Part shown: positions 34,352 through 45,639 of the stretch, piece after piece | How positions within the stretch are numbered: the first letter of the stretch is position 1 | Layout of the letters: each line of letters starts with the position of its first letter | Assembly (NCBI GenBank): GCA_965215035.1 | Contig: OZ244040.1 | Span: 1,240,001 to 1,304,000, forward strand | Origin: Azophilus sp965215035 | GTDB taxonomy: Bacteria > Pseudomonadota > Gammaproteobacteria > Pseudomonadales > Azotimanducaceae | DNA length: 64,000 bases | Direction: 5' to 3' | The notes under the pieces: generated by a model | Database searches by the model: none | What the model was told of the DNA's origin: nothing | Seen by the model: the letters and a program-made list of their open reading frames with translations, nothing else | Translations under genes and position numbers: made by a program

Positions 34352-35469
34352 TGGCCCGGCTGTTGCTGTTCGCGATCTGCGCCGGTGCCGGTGCCGCGGC
34401 GGGCGCGGCCGACTACGAGGTTGAAACGGTCGCCGAAGGGTTGGCGTTTCCCTGGTCGCTGGCTTTCCTGCCGGACGGCGATCTGTTGGTTACGGAACGG
34501 GCGGGGCGCCTGCGCATCATTCGCGATGGCCAACTCGATGCAACCCCCATAGGGGGTGTTCCAGAGACCTATGTGCGGGGCCAGGGCGGCTTCTTCGACA
34601 TTCTGCTAGACCCGGACTACGCCGACAACCGTCAGGTCTATCTCTCCTATGCCGCGGGCACGCGCCGCGCCAATGCCCTCGCCGTCGGGCGCGCCCGCTT
34701 CGACGGTGCGGCCCTGACCGGCTTCCAGGTCATTTTGACTGGCGACCCGCACAAGGACACGCCGCACCATTTCGGTGGCCGCATGGCTTTTCTTGCCGAC
34801 GGAACTCTGCTTGTCGTTTGCGGCGATGGGTTCGACTATCGGGAGCAGGCGCTCGACCTGACCAGCCTGTTGGGTAAAACCCTGCGCATCAACCGGGACG
34901 GCTCGGTGCCGTTGAACAACCCATTCGTGGGGCGCGACGACGCCCGCCCGGAGATCTGGACCTACGGGCACCGCAATCAACAGGGCATCGTCGCCACGCC
35001 CGAGGGTGTCTATATGCATGAACACGGCCCTAAGGGCGGCGACGAGCTCAACCTTCTAGAGCCGGGCAACAACTACGGCTGGCCGGCGATCACCTACGGA
35101 ATGGACTATTCCGGTGCCTATGTTTCGCCCTACACGACCTATTCGGGGATGCGACAGCCGGTTGTCTACTGGACGCCCTCCATCGCCCCGGCCGGGCTCG
35201 CCTACTATAGCGGCGATGCGTTTCCAGCTTGGCGCGGCGACCTATTGGTTGCCGCACTGGTGGAGCAATCCGTGCGGCGCCTCGACCTCGAGGACGGCCG
35301 GGTGGTCGAGCAGCAGATACTGTTCACCGAACTCGGCATGCGCCTGCGCGATGTGCGCGCCGGCCCCGATGGCTACCTGTACCTGCTGACCGACAGCGCC
35401 GATGGCAAGGTGTTGCGAATCAGGCCGGCGGCGCCCTTGTCGAAGGCGCCTCAAGCCGATTCGGCGTAG
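34342..35469 (+). CDS. PQQ-dependent aldose/sorbosone-type sugar dehydrogenase, periplasmic
   Basis: A 375-residue soluble quinoprotein of the glucose/sorbosone dehydrogenase family. GTG start, then signal peptide LLLFAICAGAGAAAGAA with cleavage near residue 23. The six-bladed propeller is marked by FPWSLAFLPDGDLLVTER, HHFGGRMAFLADGTLLV (His as catalytic base), TYGHRNQQGI, HEHGPKGGDELN and DLLVAALVEQSVRRLDL. It oxidises aldoses to lactones with PQQ; E. coli YliI is the reference. Its 3' end overlaps that of pnp by 19 bases, tail to tail. No PQQ synthesis genes are in the window. Confidence 0.88.
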   Translation: MNGLARLLLFAICAGAGAAAGAADYEVETVAEGLAFPWSLAFLPDGDLLVTERAGRLRIIRDGQLDATPIGGVPETYVRGQGGFFDILLDPDYADNRQVYLSYAAGTRRANALAVGRARFDGAALTGFQVILTGDPHKDTPHHFGGRMAFLADGTLLVVCGDGFDYREQALDLTSLLGKTLRINRDGSVPLNNPFVGRDDARPEIWTYGHRNQQGIVATPEGVYMHEHGPKGGDELNLLEPGNNYGWPAITYGMDYSGAYVSPYTTYSGMRQPVVYWTPSIAPAGLAYYSGDAFPAWRGDLLVAALVEQSVRRLDLEDGRVVEQQILFTELGMRLRDVRAGPDGYLYLLTDSADGKVLRIRPAAPLSKAPQADSA

Positions 35470-37550
35470 TTCTCCACTTCCTTCATGCTGAGCTTGATGC
35501 GGCCGCGCTGGTCGACATCGAGCACCACCACATCGACCATCTGTCCCTCTTCGAGGTAGTCGCCGACCGTCTCCACACGCTCCTTGGCGATCTGCGAGAT
35601 ATGCAGCAGGCCGTCCTTGCCGGGCAGTATGCTAATGAAGGCGCCGAAATCGACGATGCGCTCCACGCGGCCGTTGTAGATTCTGCCGACCTCCGCCTCC
35701 GCGGTGATTTCCTGCACTCTAGCAACGGCCGCATCCTTGCTCTGCGCGTTGTCCGCATAGATGCGCACGGTGCCGTCGTCCTCGATATCGACATCGGCGC
35801 CCGTCTCGTCGACGATAGAGCGTATGGTCGCCCCGCCCTTGCCGATCACATCGCGGATCTTGTCGGGATGCACCTTGATCACGGTCATCGCCGGCGCGTT
35901 CTCGGAGAGCTCGGCACGCGACTCGGCGAGCACCTTGTTCATCTCGCCGATTATGTGCAGCCGCGCGTCTAGCGCCTGTTGCAGGGCGGTCTCCATGATT
36001 TCCTCGGTGATGCCATCGATCTTGATGTCCATCTGTAGCGCCGTAACGCCGCCCGGGGTGCCGGCCACCTTGAAATCCATGTCGCCGAGATGGTCCTCGT
36101 CGCCTAGGATGTCGGTGAGTACGGCGAAGCGGTTGCCCTGCTTGACCAGGCCCATGGCCACGCCGGCCACCGGTGCCCGGAGCGGGACACCCGCATCCAT
36201 GAGCGCCAGGGAGGAACCGCAAACGCTCGCCATGGAACTCGAGCCGTTCGATTCGGTGATTTCGGAAACCACCCGCAACGTGTAGGGAAACTCCTCGGCA
36301 TTGGGCAGCACGGCGGCAATACCCCGGCGGGCCAGCCGGCCGTGGCCGATTTCTCGGCGCTTCGGGCCGGTCATCATGGCGGCTTCCCCCACGGAATAGG
36401 GGGGGAAGTTGTAGTGCAGCATGAAGTGGTCCTTATAGGTTCCTTCCAGGGCATCGATAAGCGCGGCGTCTCTGAGTGTGCCAAGGGTCGCGGTCACGAT
36501 GGCCTGGGTCTCCCCCCGGGTGAATAGCGCCGACCCATGCGTCTTGGGCAACAAGCCCACCTCGACGCCGATCGGCCGCACGCTGTACAGGTCGCGGCCA
36601 TCGATGCGTGGTTCGCCGTCGAGAACGCGCTGGCGAACCAGGTCCTTCTCTATTTTGGCGAAGGTTGCCGTTACGGCCTCGGCATCGTACGGTGCGTCTT
36701 CGCCGCCGCCGAGGCGCTCCACGGCACCCTGGCGCAGTTGCTCTACCCGGGCCTGCCGTTCGAGCTTGTCGGTAATGCGGTAGGCCGCCCCCAGATCCTC
36801 GCCGACCAATTCGCCGACCGCATCGGGCAGCGCCTCGTCGACGGGCTCGGGTTGCCAGTCCCAACTCGGCTTGCCGGCTGCTGCCGCCAATTCCCCGATT
36901 GCCTGAATCACAACCTGCATTTCCTGGTGGGCGAACAGCACCGCGCCGAGCATCTCGTCTTCGCTGAGTTCCTTGGCTTCCGACTCGACCATGAGCACAG
37001 CGCCCGCCGTACCCGCCACGACCATGTTCAGATCGGAGTTTTCCAACTGCGAGTGGGTGGGGTTGAGCAGATACTGGTTGTTGCTGTAGCCCACGCGCGC
37101 GGCGCCGATGGGGCCTTTGAAGGGGATGCCGGACAGGGCCAGGGCCGCCGAGGCGCCGATCATAGCGGCGATGTCGGGGTCGCGGTTTTTGTCCACCGAC
37201 ATGACCGTCGGTACAACCTGCACCTCGTTCATGAAGCCCTTTGGAAATAGGGGGCGAATGGGGCGGTCGATCAATCGGCTGGTTAGGGTCTCCTTTTCCG
37301 AAGGGCGCCCTTCCCGGCGGAAGAACCCGCCGGGGATCTTGCCCGCCGCGTAGGTTTTCTCCTGGTAGTTCACCGTCAGCGGAAAGAAGCGTTGCCCCGG
37401 GCGCGGGGTCTTCACGCCGACCACGGAGGTCAGCACCGCCGTGTCGCCGATATACACCATGGCCGCGCCGGTGGCCTGCCTGGCGATACGTCCCGTCTCT
37501 ATGCGAACCGTCTGGTCGCCAAACTGAAATTCCTTGATCACTGGATTCAA
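35451..37550 (-). CDS. pnp: Polyribonucleotide nucleotidyltransferase (PNPase)
   Basis: A 699-residue 3'-5' phosphorolytic exonuclease of mRNA decay. Two RNase PH-like domains (FFPLTVNYQEKTYAAGKIPGG; FMLHYNFPPYSVGEA), then KH (VIGKGGATIRSIVDETGA) and S1 (GRIYNGRVERIVDFGAFISI). The start is TTG: AAGGAG stands 7 bases before it, and the next in-frame GTG (MIKEF-like) is three codons in. Last gene of the nusA-infB-rbfA-truB-rpsO-pnp operon. Confidence 0.96.
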   Translation of the reverse strand: MNPVIKEFQFGDQTVRIETGRIARQATGAAMVYIGDTAVLTSVVGVKTPRPGQRFFPLTVNYQEKTYAAGKIPGGFFRREGRPSEKETLTSRLIDRPIRPLFPKGFMNEVQVVPTVMSVDKNRDPDIAAMIGASAALALSGIPFKGPIGAARVGYSNNQYLLNPTHSQLENSDLNMVVAGTAGAVLMVESEAKELSEDEMLGAVLFAHQEMQVVIQAIGELAAAAGKPSWDWQPEPVDEALPDAVGELVGEDLGAAYRITDKLERQARVEQLRQGAVERLGGGEDAPYDAEAVTATFAKIEKDLVRQRVLDGEPRIDGRDLYSVRPIGVEVGLLPKTHGSALFTRGETQAIVTATLGTLRDAALIDALEGTYKDHFMLHYNFPPYSVGEAAMMTGPKRREIGHGRLARRGIAAVLPNAEEFPYTLRVVSEITESNGSSSMASVCGSSLALMDAGVPLRAPVAGVAMGLVKQGNRFAVLTDILGDEDHLGDMDFKVAGTPGGVTALQMDIKIDGITEEIMETALQQALDARLHIIGEMNKVLAESRAELSENAPAMTVIKVHPDKIRDVIGKGGATIRSIVDETGADVDIEDDGTVRIYADNAQSKDAAVARVQEITAEAEVGRIYNGRVERIVDFGAFISILPGKDGLLHISQIAKERVETVGDYLEEGQMVDVVVLDVDQRGRIKLSMKEVENYAESA

Positions 37551-37617
37551 AACTGTCTCCTTGCTAGCGAGCGCATCGCACGCTCATTCATAGTTTCCCG
37601 GAACGCACCCGCTGGAG

Positions 37618-37887
37618 CTAGCGCCTGAGCCCCAGCCGCTTGATCAGCGACCGATAGCGCGAGGCGTCCTTTTCCTTCAGGTAGTCCAGCAACTTGCGGC
37701 GTCGATTCACCATGCGAATCAGGCCCCGCCGCGAGTGATGGTCTTTCTTGTGGGCGCGAAAGTGGTTCTGCAACGAATTGATGTTCTCGGTTAAGAGTGC
37801 CACCTGTACCTCGGGCGAGCCGGTGTCGCCCTGCTGCACCTGGTATCCCTTGATGATTTCCGATTTTTTTTCAGCGGATAGGGCCAT
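37618..37887 (-). CDS. rpsO: 30S ribosomal protein S15
   Basis: An 89-residue S15, binding the central domain of 16S rRNA. Start MALSAEKKSEIIKGYQ, the usual N terminus; an ATG 66 bases upstream would add a leader not found in the family. Conserved GDTGSPEVQVALLTENINSL and KKDHHSRRGLIRMVNRRRKL fill the protein. It sits between truB and pnp as in E. coli, where S15 represses its own translation through a leader pseudoknot; I did not find that structure by eye. Confidence 0.97.
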   Translation of the reverse strand: MALSAEKKSEIIKGYQVQQGDTGSPEVQVALLTENINSLQNHFRAHKKDHHSRRGLIRMVNRRRKLLDYLKEKDASRYRSLIKRLGLRR

Positions 37888-37959
37888 ATTGATCTCCGAA
37901 TACGCATCTCCATAGAAGCGGGAGCCGACCGGGCGTATTTCCAGTCGATTCACGCCTGT

Positions 37960-38886
37960 TCATTGTCCGGCAACACTGCGGTTCAACAGGCGGCGCGGTG
38001 CCACTCGGCCATCGTCCAGAATCTCGCCCACGCCAAGAAAACGCCGCTCGTCGCCCGCTGTTTCCAGCAGGCGCACCCAGCCGCTGGTGGGCGAGTGCGG
38101 TGCGATCACCGGTTGCCCATGCTTAAGGTAGTAGGCCATATCCTTGTTCAGCAGAACTCCGGGCCATTCCCGAACGGCGCTCCACACGGGTTGCAGCAAG
38201 GCATGTAACGACCCCTGTTCCCGGGCGCTCTCAAGGGTCGGGAAGGTCACCGTATCCGATTCATCGTAGGGCCCCGCCTGGCTGCGCCGCAGTGCGGTAA
38301 CGTGGGCACCGCAACCGAGCATCTCGCCCATGTCGGCGGCGATGGCGCGCACGTAGGTACCCTTGCTGCAGTGGGTTTCCATTTCGAATTCATCGCCCTC
38401 GACGGCGAGCAGTTCGTTTGCATAGATGGTCACCGTGCGCGCTTCGCGCTCCACCTCGATACCCTGCCTGGCGAGCTTGTACAACGGCTGCCCCTTATGT
38501 TTCACCGCCGAGAACATGGGTGGCGTTTGCTGGATTTCGCCGCGAAAGCGGGCCAGCACCTGCTCGATATCCGCCCAGCCGATGCCTTGGGTGGGTCGTT
38601 CCGATAGGGTTCTGCCGTCGGCGTCGCCGCTGTCGGTGGCGATGCCGAGCTTGACCCGGGCCCGGTACTTCTTGTCCGACGCTAGGAGGTACTGGGAAAG
38701 CTTGGTCGCCTCGCCCAAACAGAGCGGCAATACCCCCGTGGCCAGGGGGTCGAGGCTGCCGGTGTGCCCCACCTTGCGGGCCCCGAACAGTCGTTTCACC
38801 TTCTGCACGGCCTCATTGGAACTCATGCCCTCCGGCTTGTCGATAACGACAATGCCGTCCACCGCTCGTCCCCGGCGGCTAGCCAT
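37960..38886 (-). CDS. truB: tRNA pseudouridine-55 synthase
   Basis: A 308-residue enzyme making pseudouridine 55 in the T-arm of tRNAs. Catalytic Asp in GHTGSLDPLATGVLPLCLGEATK, plus KKYRARVKLGIATDSGDADG and the C-terminal HCSKGTYVRAIAADMGEMLG. Start MASRRGRAVDGIVV is chosen because a longer frame only adds a proline-rich leader; it overlaps the rbfA stop by 8 bases, which suggests coupled translation. Confidence 0.95.
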   Translation of the reverse strand: MASRRGRAVDGIVVIDKPEGMSSNEAVQKVKRLFGARKVGHTGSLDPLATGVLPLCLGEATKLSQYLLASDKKYRARVKLGIATDSGDADGRTLSERPTQGIGWADIEQVLARFRGEIQQTPPMFSAVKHKGQPLYKLARQGIEVEREARTVTIYANELLAVEGDEFEMETHCSKGTYVRAIAADMGEMLGCGAHVTALRRSQAGPYDESDTVTFPTLESAREQGSLHALLQPVWSAVREWPGVLLNKDMAYYLKHGQPVIAPHSPTSGWVRLLETAGDERRFLGVGEILDDGRVAPRRLLNRSVAGQ

Positions 38887-39256
38887 TGGCAGAAGCCTTC
38901 CGGTCGGCGGCCACGGCATCCGTGATCAGCCTATCTAGGCGCGGCCCCCGCTCGACGGAAACATCGTAATGAAACCGGGGTTTCGGGGTTGTGCGCATGG
39001 AGTGGCGCCCGGCTAGGGCCGATCGCAGGAAACCGGATGCGTGGTTCAGCGTGGCGACGAGCGCGTCCCGCCCGGCGGCGTCGGCAACTGCCATGGAGGA
39101 AACGTATACGTCGGCAAATGACAGATCCCTGCTCACGCGCACATCGTTGATGCTGATCGGGCCGATGCGCGGATCCCGCATCCGTTGCTGAATAATGAGC
39201 GCCAGCTCTTTGCGCACAAGGTCGGCCACCCGTAAGTCTCGCCCGAATTCCCGCAT
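38879..39256 (-). CDS. rbfA: Ribosome-binding factor A
   Basis: A 125-residue 30S maturation factor with the KH-like fold. Typical blocks: VADLVRKELALIIQQRMRDPRIG, ISINDVRVSRDLSFADVYVS and LRSALAGRHSMRTTPKPRFHYD. It lies between infB and truB, 22 bases after infB. Confidence 0.95.
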   Translation of the reverse strand: MREFGRDLRVADLVRKELALIIQQRMRDPRIGPISINDVRVSRDLSFADVYVSSMAVADAAGRDALVATLNHASGFLRSALAGRHSMRTTPKPRFHYDVSVERGPRLDRLITDAVAADRKASANG

Positions 39257-39278
39257 CGGTCTGCTAGGCGCTCAGGCG

Positions 39279-41834
<2,556 letters not shown>

Positions 41835-41873
41835 GCGCAACTCTCCGGCCATGTTCGCCACGCCGTTGCTCGA

Positions 41874-43421
41874 CTACCCCGCGCTGCCGGCGGGGATGTT
41901 GCCGCTTGCGGCGTCGTCGTTGCCGTCGTCGGCGGATGCCTCGAACCAGGGCGCCCGGGCGGTCATGATGAGTTCGGCTGCCCGCTCCTCACCGAGGTCT
42001 TCGGCAATATCAAGCAGATCCGGGACGGCCAACTCCGCGAGATCTTCCCGGGTGACCACCTCGTGGCTCGCTAAGCGGAACGCCAGCGCCTGCTCCATGC
42101 CGTCTAGGTTCAAGAGGTCATCCGCCGGCCCCCGCTCCTCGAGCAGTTCCTCGCTGGCAATGGCCTTCGTCAACAGCGCGTCTTTCGCCCGGTTGCGCAG
42201 TTCCTGGACGATCTCCTCGTCGAAACCTTCAATGGCCATCATTTCCTCGATGGGGACGTAGGCGAGTTCCTCCAGGTTGGTGAATCCTTCCTCCACCAGC
42301 GCCGCGGCGACATCCTCGTCCACGGCCAGGGATGTCATGAATTCGTCCATGAAGCGGCTGGCCTCGGCTTCCTGTTTCTCCGCGGCCTCCTCCTCCGTCA
42401 TGATGTTCAGCGTCCAGCCGGTGAGATCGCTGGCAAGCCGCACGTTCTGGCCGCCCCGGCCGATCGCCTGGGCTAGGTTATCCGCGCCCACGGCGATATC
42501 CATGGAGTGCGCGTCTTCGTCGATAATGATGGAGGCCACCTCCGCCGGTGCCATGGCGTTGACGGTTAGCTGTGCCGGGTTGTCGTCCCAGGGCACGATG
42601 TCGATCCGCTCGCCCGCCAGCTCCCCGGATACGGCCTGAACTCTTGAGCCGCGCATGCCGACACAAGCACCGACCGGGTCGATGCGGCCATCGTTGGTCT
42701 TTACGGCGATCTTGGCCCGGGAGCCGGGGTCCCGGGCGGCCCCGCGAATCTCGATGACGTCTTCGGATATCTCCGGTACTTCGATCTTGAACAGCTCCAC
42801 CAGTATCGCCGAGGAGGTTCTGGTGAGCATGAGCTGCGGGCCGCGGTTGTCGGGCCGCACTTCCATAAGCAGTGCGCGCAGGCGATCGCCAACGCGAAAC
42901 GACTCTCTTGGGATGAGATGCTCGCGCAGCAGCAATCCTTCGGCGTTGTTGCCTAGATCGACGATGACGTTGTCGCGGCCGACCCGCTTGACCGTGCCGC
43001 CGACCAGTTCCCCCACCCGCGGCTCGTATTCCTCGACCACCTGGGCCCGCTCGGCCTCGCGAACTTTCTGCACGATGACCTGTTTGGCGGTCTGGGCGGC
43101 AATTCGGCCAAACTCCACGGACTCCACGGGCTGCTCGATGGTGTCTCCGAGCACGAGCCCTTCGGCGCGGGGGTCGTCGGGCGCTATCTGCGCCGCCGGG
43201 TTGGGTTCTTCCTCGGCCTCCATGTCGACCAGGGTCCAGACACGAAAGGTGTCGTACTCACCGCTCTCCCGGTCCACGGCAACCCGGAATTCGGCACCTT
43301 CCTCGTAGCGCTTTTTGGTGGCCGTGGCGAGGGCGCTTTCGATGGCGCCGAAAATCACATCCTTGGAGACGCCCTTTTCGTGCGATACCGCATCGACCAC
43401 CGAAAGAATTTCCTTCGTCAT
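41874..43421 (-). CDS. nusA: Transcription termination/antitermination protein NusA
   Basis: A 515-residue RNA polymerase-binding factor. N-terminal domain MTKEILSVVDAVSHEKGVSK, S1 (GELVGGTVKRVGRDNVIVDL), KH1/KH2 (CVGMRGSRVQAVSGELAGERIDI; AIGRGGQNVRLASDLTGW) and two acidic C-terminal repeats as in gammaproteobacteria. The second repeat carries LADLAVPDLL-type helices and a Gly-rich tail. Confidence 0.96.
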   Translation of the reverse strand: MTKEILSVVDAVSHEKGVSKDVIFGAIESALATATKKRYEEGAEFRVAVDRESGEYDTFRVWTLVDMEAEEEPNPAAQIAPDDPRAEGLVLGDTIEQPVESVEFGRIAAQTAKQVIVQKVREAERAQVVEEYEPRVGELVGGTVKRVGRDNVIVDLGNNAEGLLLREHLIPRESFRVGDRLRALLMEVRPDNRGPQLMLTRTSSAILVELFKIEVPEISEDVIEIRGAARDPGSRAKIAVKTNDGRIDPVGACVGMRGSRVQAVSGELAGERIDIVPWDDNPAQLTVNAMAPAEVASIIIDEDAHSMDIAVGADNLAQAIGRGGQNVRLASDLTGWTLNIMTEEEAAEKQEAEASRFMDEFMTSLAVDEDVAAALVEEGFTNLEELAYVPIEEMMAIEGFDEEIVQELRNRAKDALLTKAIASEELLEERGPADDLLNLDGMEQALAFRLASHEVVTREDLAELAVPDLLDIAEDLGEERAAELIMTARAPWFEASADDGNDDAASGNIPAGSAG

Positions 43422-43436
43422 ATCCTCAACGATTCC

Positions 43437-43895
43437 TCAATCGAATTGCGGAACCAGCCGCGCCCGCCGCACGTTGGCAAGCGGCAACAGGTACTCGGTG
43501 TCCTCAAGGCGCAGCAGCGCCTGGGCATCCTCAATGCTTGCCAGTTGGCCAACGAACCGTTTCCTGCCGCTACAGGGGAAGTTGAGCCGCACATCCACCA
43601 GGGCACCGATGTTGGCCTCGAAATGTTCCGGCTTGAACAGGATGCGGTCGAGACCAGGTGACGACACCTCCAGGGTATAGCCGCCACCAAACAGACCTTC
43701 CACATCCAACCGATCGCCGATCTCCCGGCTGACCGACTCACAGTCGTCAATCGAGACACCATCCGGCTTGTCGATATAGATTCGGAGCTTGGAGCGCTTG
43801 CCGACCGCAAAGTACTCGACCCCCCAAATCTCGCAGCCGAAGCTTGCCACCGCTTCTTTTAGCAACCCTTCAATCTGCTGTTCCGTCCTATTCAC
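43437..43895 (-). CDS. rimP: Ribosome maturation factor RimP
   Basis: A 152-residue 30S assembly factor. Blocks: GCEIWGVEYFAVGKRSKLRIYIDKPDGVSIDDCE, shown here as two parts because the domain continues, and GGGYTLEVSSPGLDRILFK. GTG start. The Shine-Dalgarno is weak and the 5' leader carries terminator-like hairpins, so expression may be set by attenuation. First protein gene of the metY-rimP-nusA-infB operon. Confidence 0.95.
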   Translation of the reverse strand: MNRTEQQIEGLLKEAVASFGCEIWGVEYFAVGKRSKLRIYIDKPDGVSIDDCESVSREIGDRLDVEGLFGGGYTLEVSSPGLDRILFKPEHFEANIGALVDVRLNFPCSGRKRFVGQLASIEDAQALLRLEDTEYLLPLANVRRARLVPQFD

Positions 43896-43905
43896 AATGC
43901 ACCAA

Positions 43906-43928
43906 CAAAAAATGGGCTTACGCCCATT
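43906..43928 (-). terminator. Intrinsic terminator/attenuator before rimP
   Basis: On the minus strand AATGGGC - GTAA - GCCCATT is followed by a T-run, 11 bases before the rimP start. Placed inside the operon leader, it would act as an attenuator rather than an operon end. Confidence 0.7.
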
Positions 43929-44049
43929 CTCCCGCGAAATCCTGCGAGCGGTTCCCCTTCGCGCCGCACTGTGGCGCGAACATGGGCCACAAGCCTACGG
44001 ATCGCTTCGATGAATCGCATCGAGCGAACCTTTGCCGACGGTGGGTGCG

Positions 44050-44075
44050 AAAAAGCCCCTCTAGAGGGGCTTTTT
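44050..44075 (-). terminator. Strong intrinsic terminator after tRNA-fMet
   Basis: A perfect 26-bp palindrome, AAAAAGCCCCTCT and its complement, giving a GC-rich hairpin with T5 on either strand, 10 bases after the tRNA. It should stop part of the transcription from the tRNAs into rimP. Confidence 0.88.
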
Positions 44076-44084
44076 GGTATCCGT

Positions 44085-44161
<77 letters not shown>

Positions 44162-44284
44162 TCGGCAAGGAAGCGAATTATAGGGAGGTGGTGCCGCTGC
44201 CGCAACCGCCTGGGCGAGGCCGTTTTATGCGGGAAGTACAGGCGCGGAGCAGCGGTTGATGCGGCCTCGAACCGCCGCTGGCCG

Positions 44285-44371
44285 TGGTGCCGAAGGCGAG
44301 ACTCGAACTCGCACGGGCTATTGCCCACTACCCCCTCAAGGTAGCGTGTCTACCAATTTCACCACTTCGGC
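44285..44371 (-). tRNA. leuU: tRNA-Leu (GAG)
   Basis: 87 bases with encoded CCA and a long variable arm (TGGGCAATAGCCC), as for leucine tRNAs. The anticodon loop CTTGAGG gives GAG, reading CUC/CUU. The acceptor stem GCCGAAG pairs with CTTCGGC. It is next to secG as in E. coli. Confidence 0.95.
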
Positions 44372-44455
44372 AAATGGCGGCAAATCCCGGTACCGGCTGT
44401 CCGGTGGCCCCTGCCCGGGGGCGTCGGCCGAACAGCTTGGCGACACCGGATAAAA

Positions 44456-44806
44456 CTAGACATCGGGGAGGTCGGAATCTACACCTTCCTCCTCTGGAGT
44501 CAACTGCCGGGAGCTCTCCGGGGATTCTACAACGTTCGGAACGCCGAGTTGCTGGAGGGTCTCGGCCCGCTCCTTGGCGAAATAGGCAAGCCCAAACGAA
44601 ATCAGGAAAAAACCGATGGCGAGCCAGACCGTCAACTTGGTAAGAAACGAGGTGCTACCGGCGCTGCCGAACATGGTATTGGCGGCACCCGCGCCGAAGG
44701 CGGCCCCGACATCGGCGCCCCGGCCCTGTTGCAACAGCACCAAGGCGCCGAGTGCGATGGCATCAAGCACCAGCAGAACTAGCAGTATGGTTTCCAGATT
44801 CATCAT
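44456..44806 (-). CDS. secG: Preprotein translocase subunit SecG
   Basis: A 116-residue inner-membrane protein of SecYEG. Two membrane helices, ILLVLLVLDAIALGALVLLQ and LTKLTVWLAIGFFLISFGLA, flank the conserved GRGADVGAAFGAGAANTMFGS loop segment. The acidic C-terminal tail is typical. The start is M1 or M2. Confidence 0.93.
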   Translation of the reverse strand: MMNLETILLVLLVLDAIALGALVLLQQGRGADVGAAFGAGAANTMFGSAGSTSFLTKLTVWLAIGFFLISFGLAYFAKERAETLQQLGVPNVVESPESSRQLTPEEEGVDSDLPDV

Positions 44807-44825
44807 ATCAATCGACGCTCGTGAT

Positions 44826-45581
44826 CTATGGGCCCGAAGCGGCGGCGACTATGCGCAGGAAGCTCTCCGCAACCAGGGAGGCGCCGCCGACCAACCCGCC
44901 ATCTATATTGCGCTGTGCGAACAGCTCCGCCGCGTTTTCCGGCTTGACACTGCCTCCATACAAAATCCGCACCGAGCGCGCCACCGCGGCATCGACGCGG
45001 GCGATGCCGGCGCGAATGGATTCGTGCATGGCCTCGGCCTGTGCGGCGGTCGCCGCGCGCCCGGTGCCGATGGCCCAAACCGGCTCGTAGGCGACCGCGC
45101 CCCGGCCGAGGCCGCCGGCACCCACCACATCGAGAACGGTGCGGAGTTGCCGGTGCACCACCTCGTCCGCGGTGCCGGCTTCGCGCTCTGGGAGGGATTC
45201 CCCAACGCAGAGGATCGGCGTCAATCCCGCGGCTAGGGCGGCGGCAAACTTTTCCGCCACCACGGCGTCGGTCTCGGCCCGCTGCATGCGCCGCTCGGAG
45301 TGACCGACCAGCACCCAGTGCCCGCCGAGATCCTTGATCATGCCGCCGGATATCTCGCCGGTGTAGGCGCCCTCCGGTTGTACGTGCAGATCCTGGGCGC
45401 CCAATTGCACCCGCGGCGCCCGCAGATCGGCGGCGAATGCCGGCAGGTAGCCCACGGGCGGAAACAGCAGCACCTGCACATCGTCGGCAAGCCGGGCTTG
45501 GTTAACCGCCTGGCAGAAGCCTAGCACTCGCTGTCGGGAGCCAAACATTTTCCAGTTGCCGGCGACAATCGGCTGGCGCAT
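44826..45581 (-). CDS. tpiA: Triosephosphate isomerase
   Basis: A 251-residue TIM barrel interconverting dihydroxyacetone phosphate and glyceraldehyde-3-phosphate. Substrate lysine in VAGNWKM, His in VGHSERR, Glu in AYEPVWAIGTG, and the phosphate loop GGSVKPENAAEL. Start MRQPIVAGNWKM is the family N terminus; the longer frame upstream overlaps glmM and is not used. Between glmM and secG as in many gammaproteobacteria. Confidence 0.96.
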   Translation of the reverse strand: MRQPIVAGNWKMFGSRQRVLGFCQAVNQARLADDVQVLLFPPVGYLPAFAADLRAPRVQLGAQDLHVQPEGAYTGEISGGMIKDLGGHWVLVGHSERRMQRAETDAVVAEKFAAALAAGLTPILCVGESLPEREAGTADEVVHRQLRTVLDVVGAGGLGRGAVAYEPVWAIGTGRAATAAQAEAMHESIRAGIARVDAAVARSVRILYGGSVKPENAAELFAQRNIDGGLVGGASLVAESFLRIVAAASGP

Positions 45582-45639
45582 CGGGAGTCCACCGTTGCGA
45601 AGGGCGCGCCATAGTAAACGCTGGTGTGCTAATCGACAA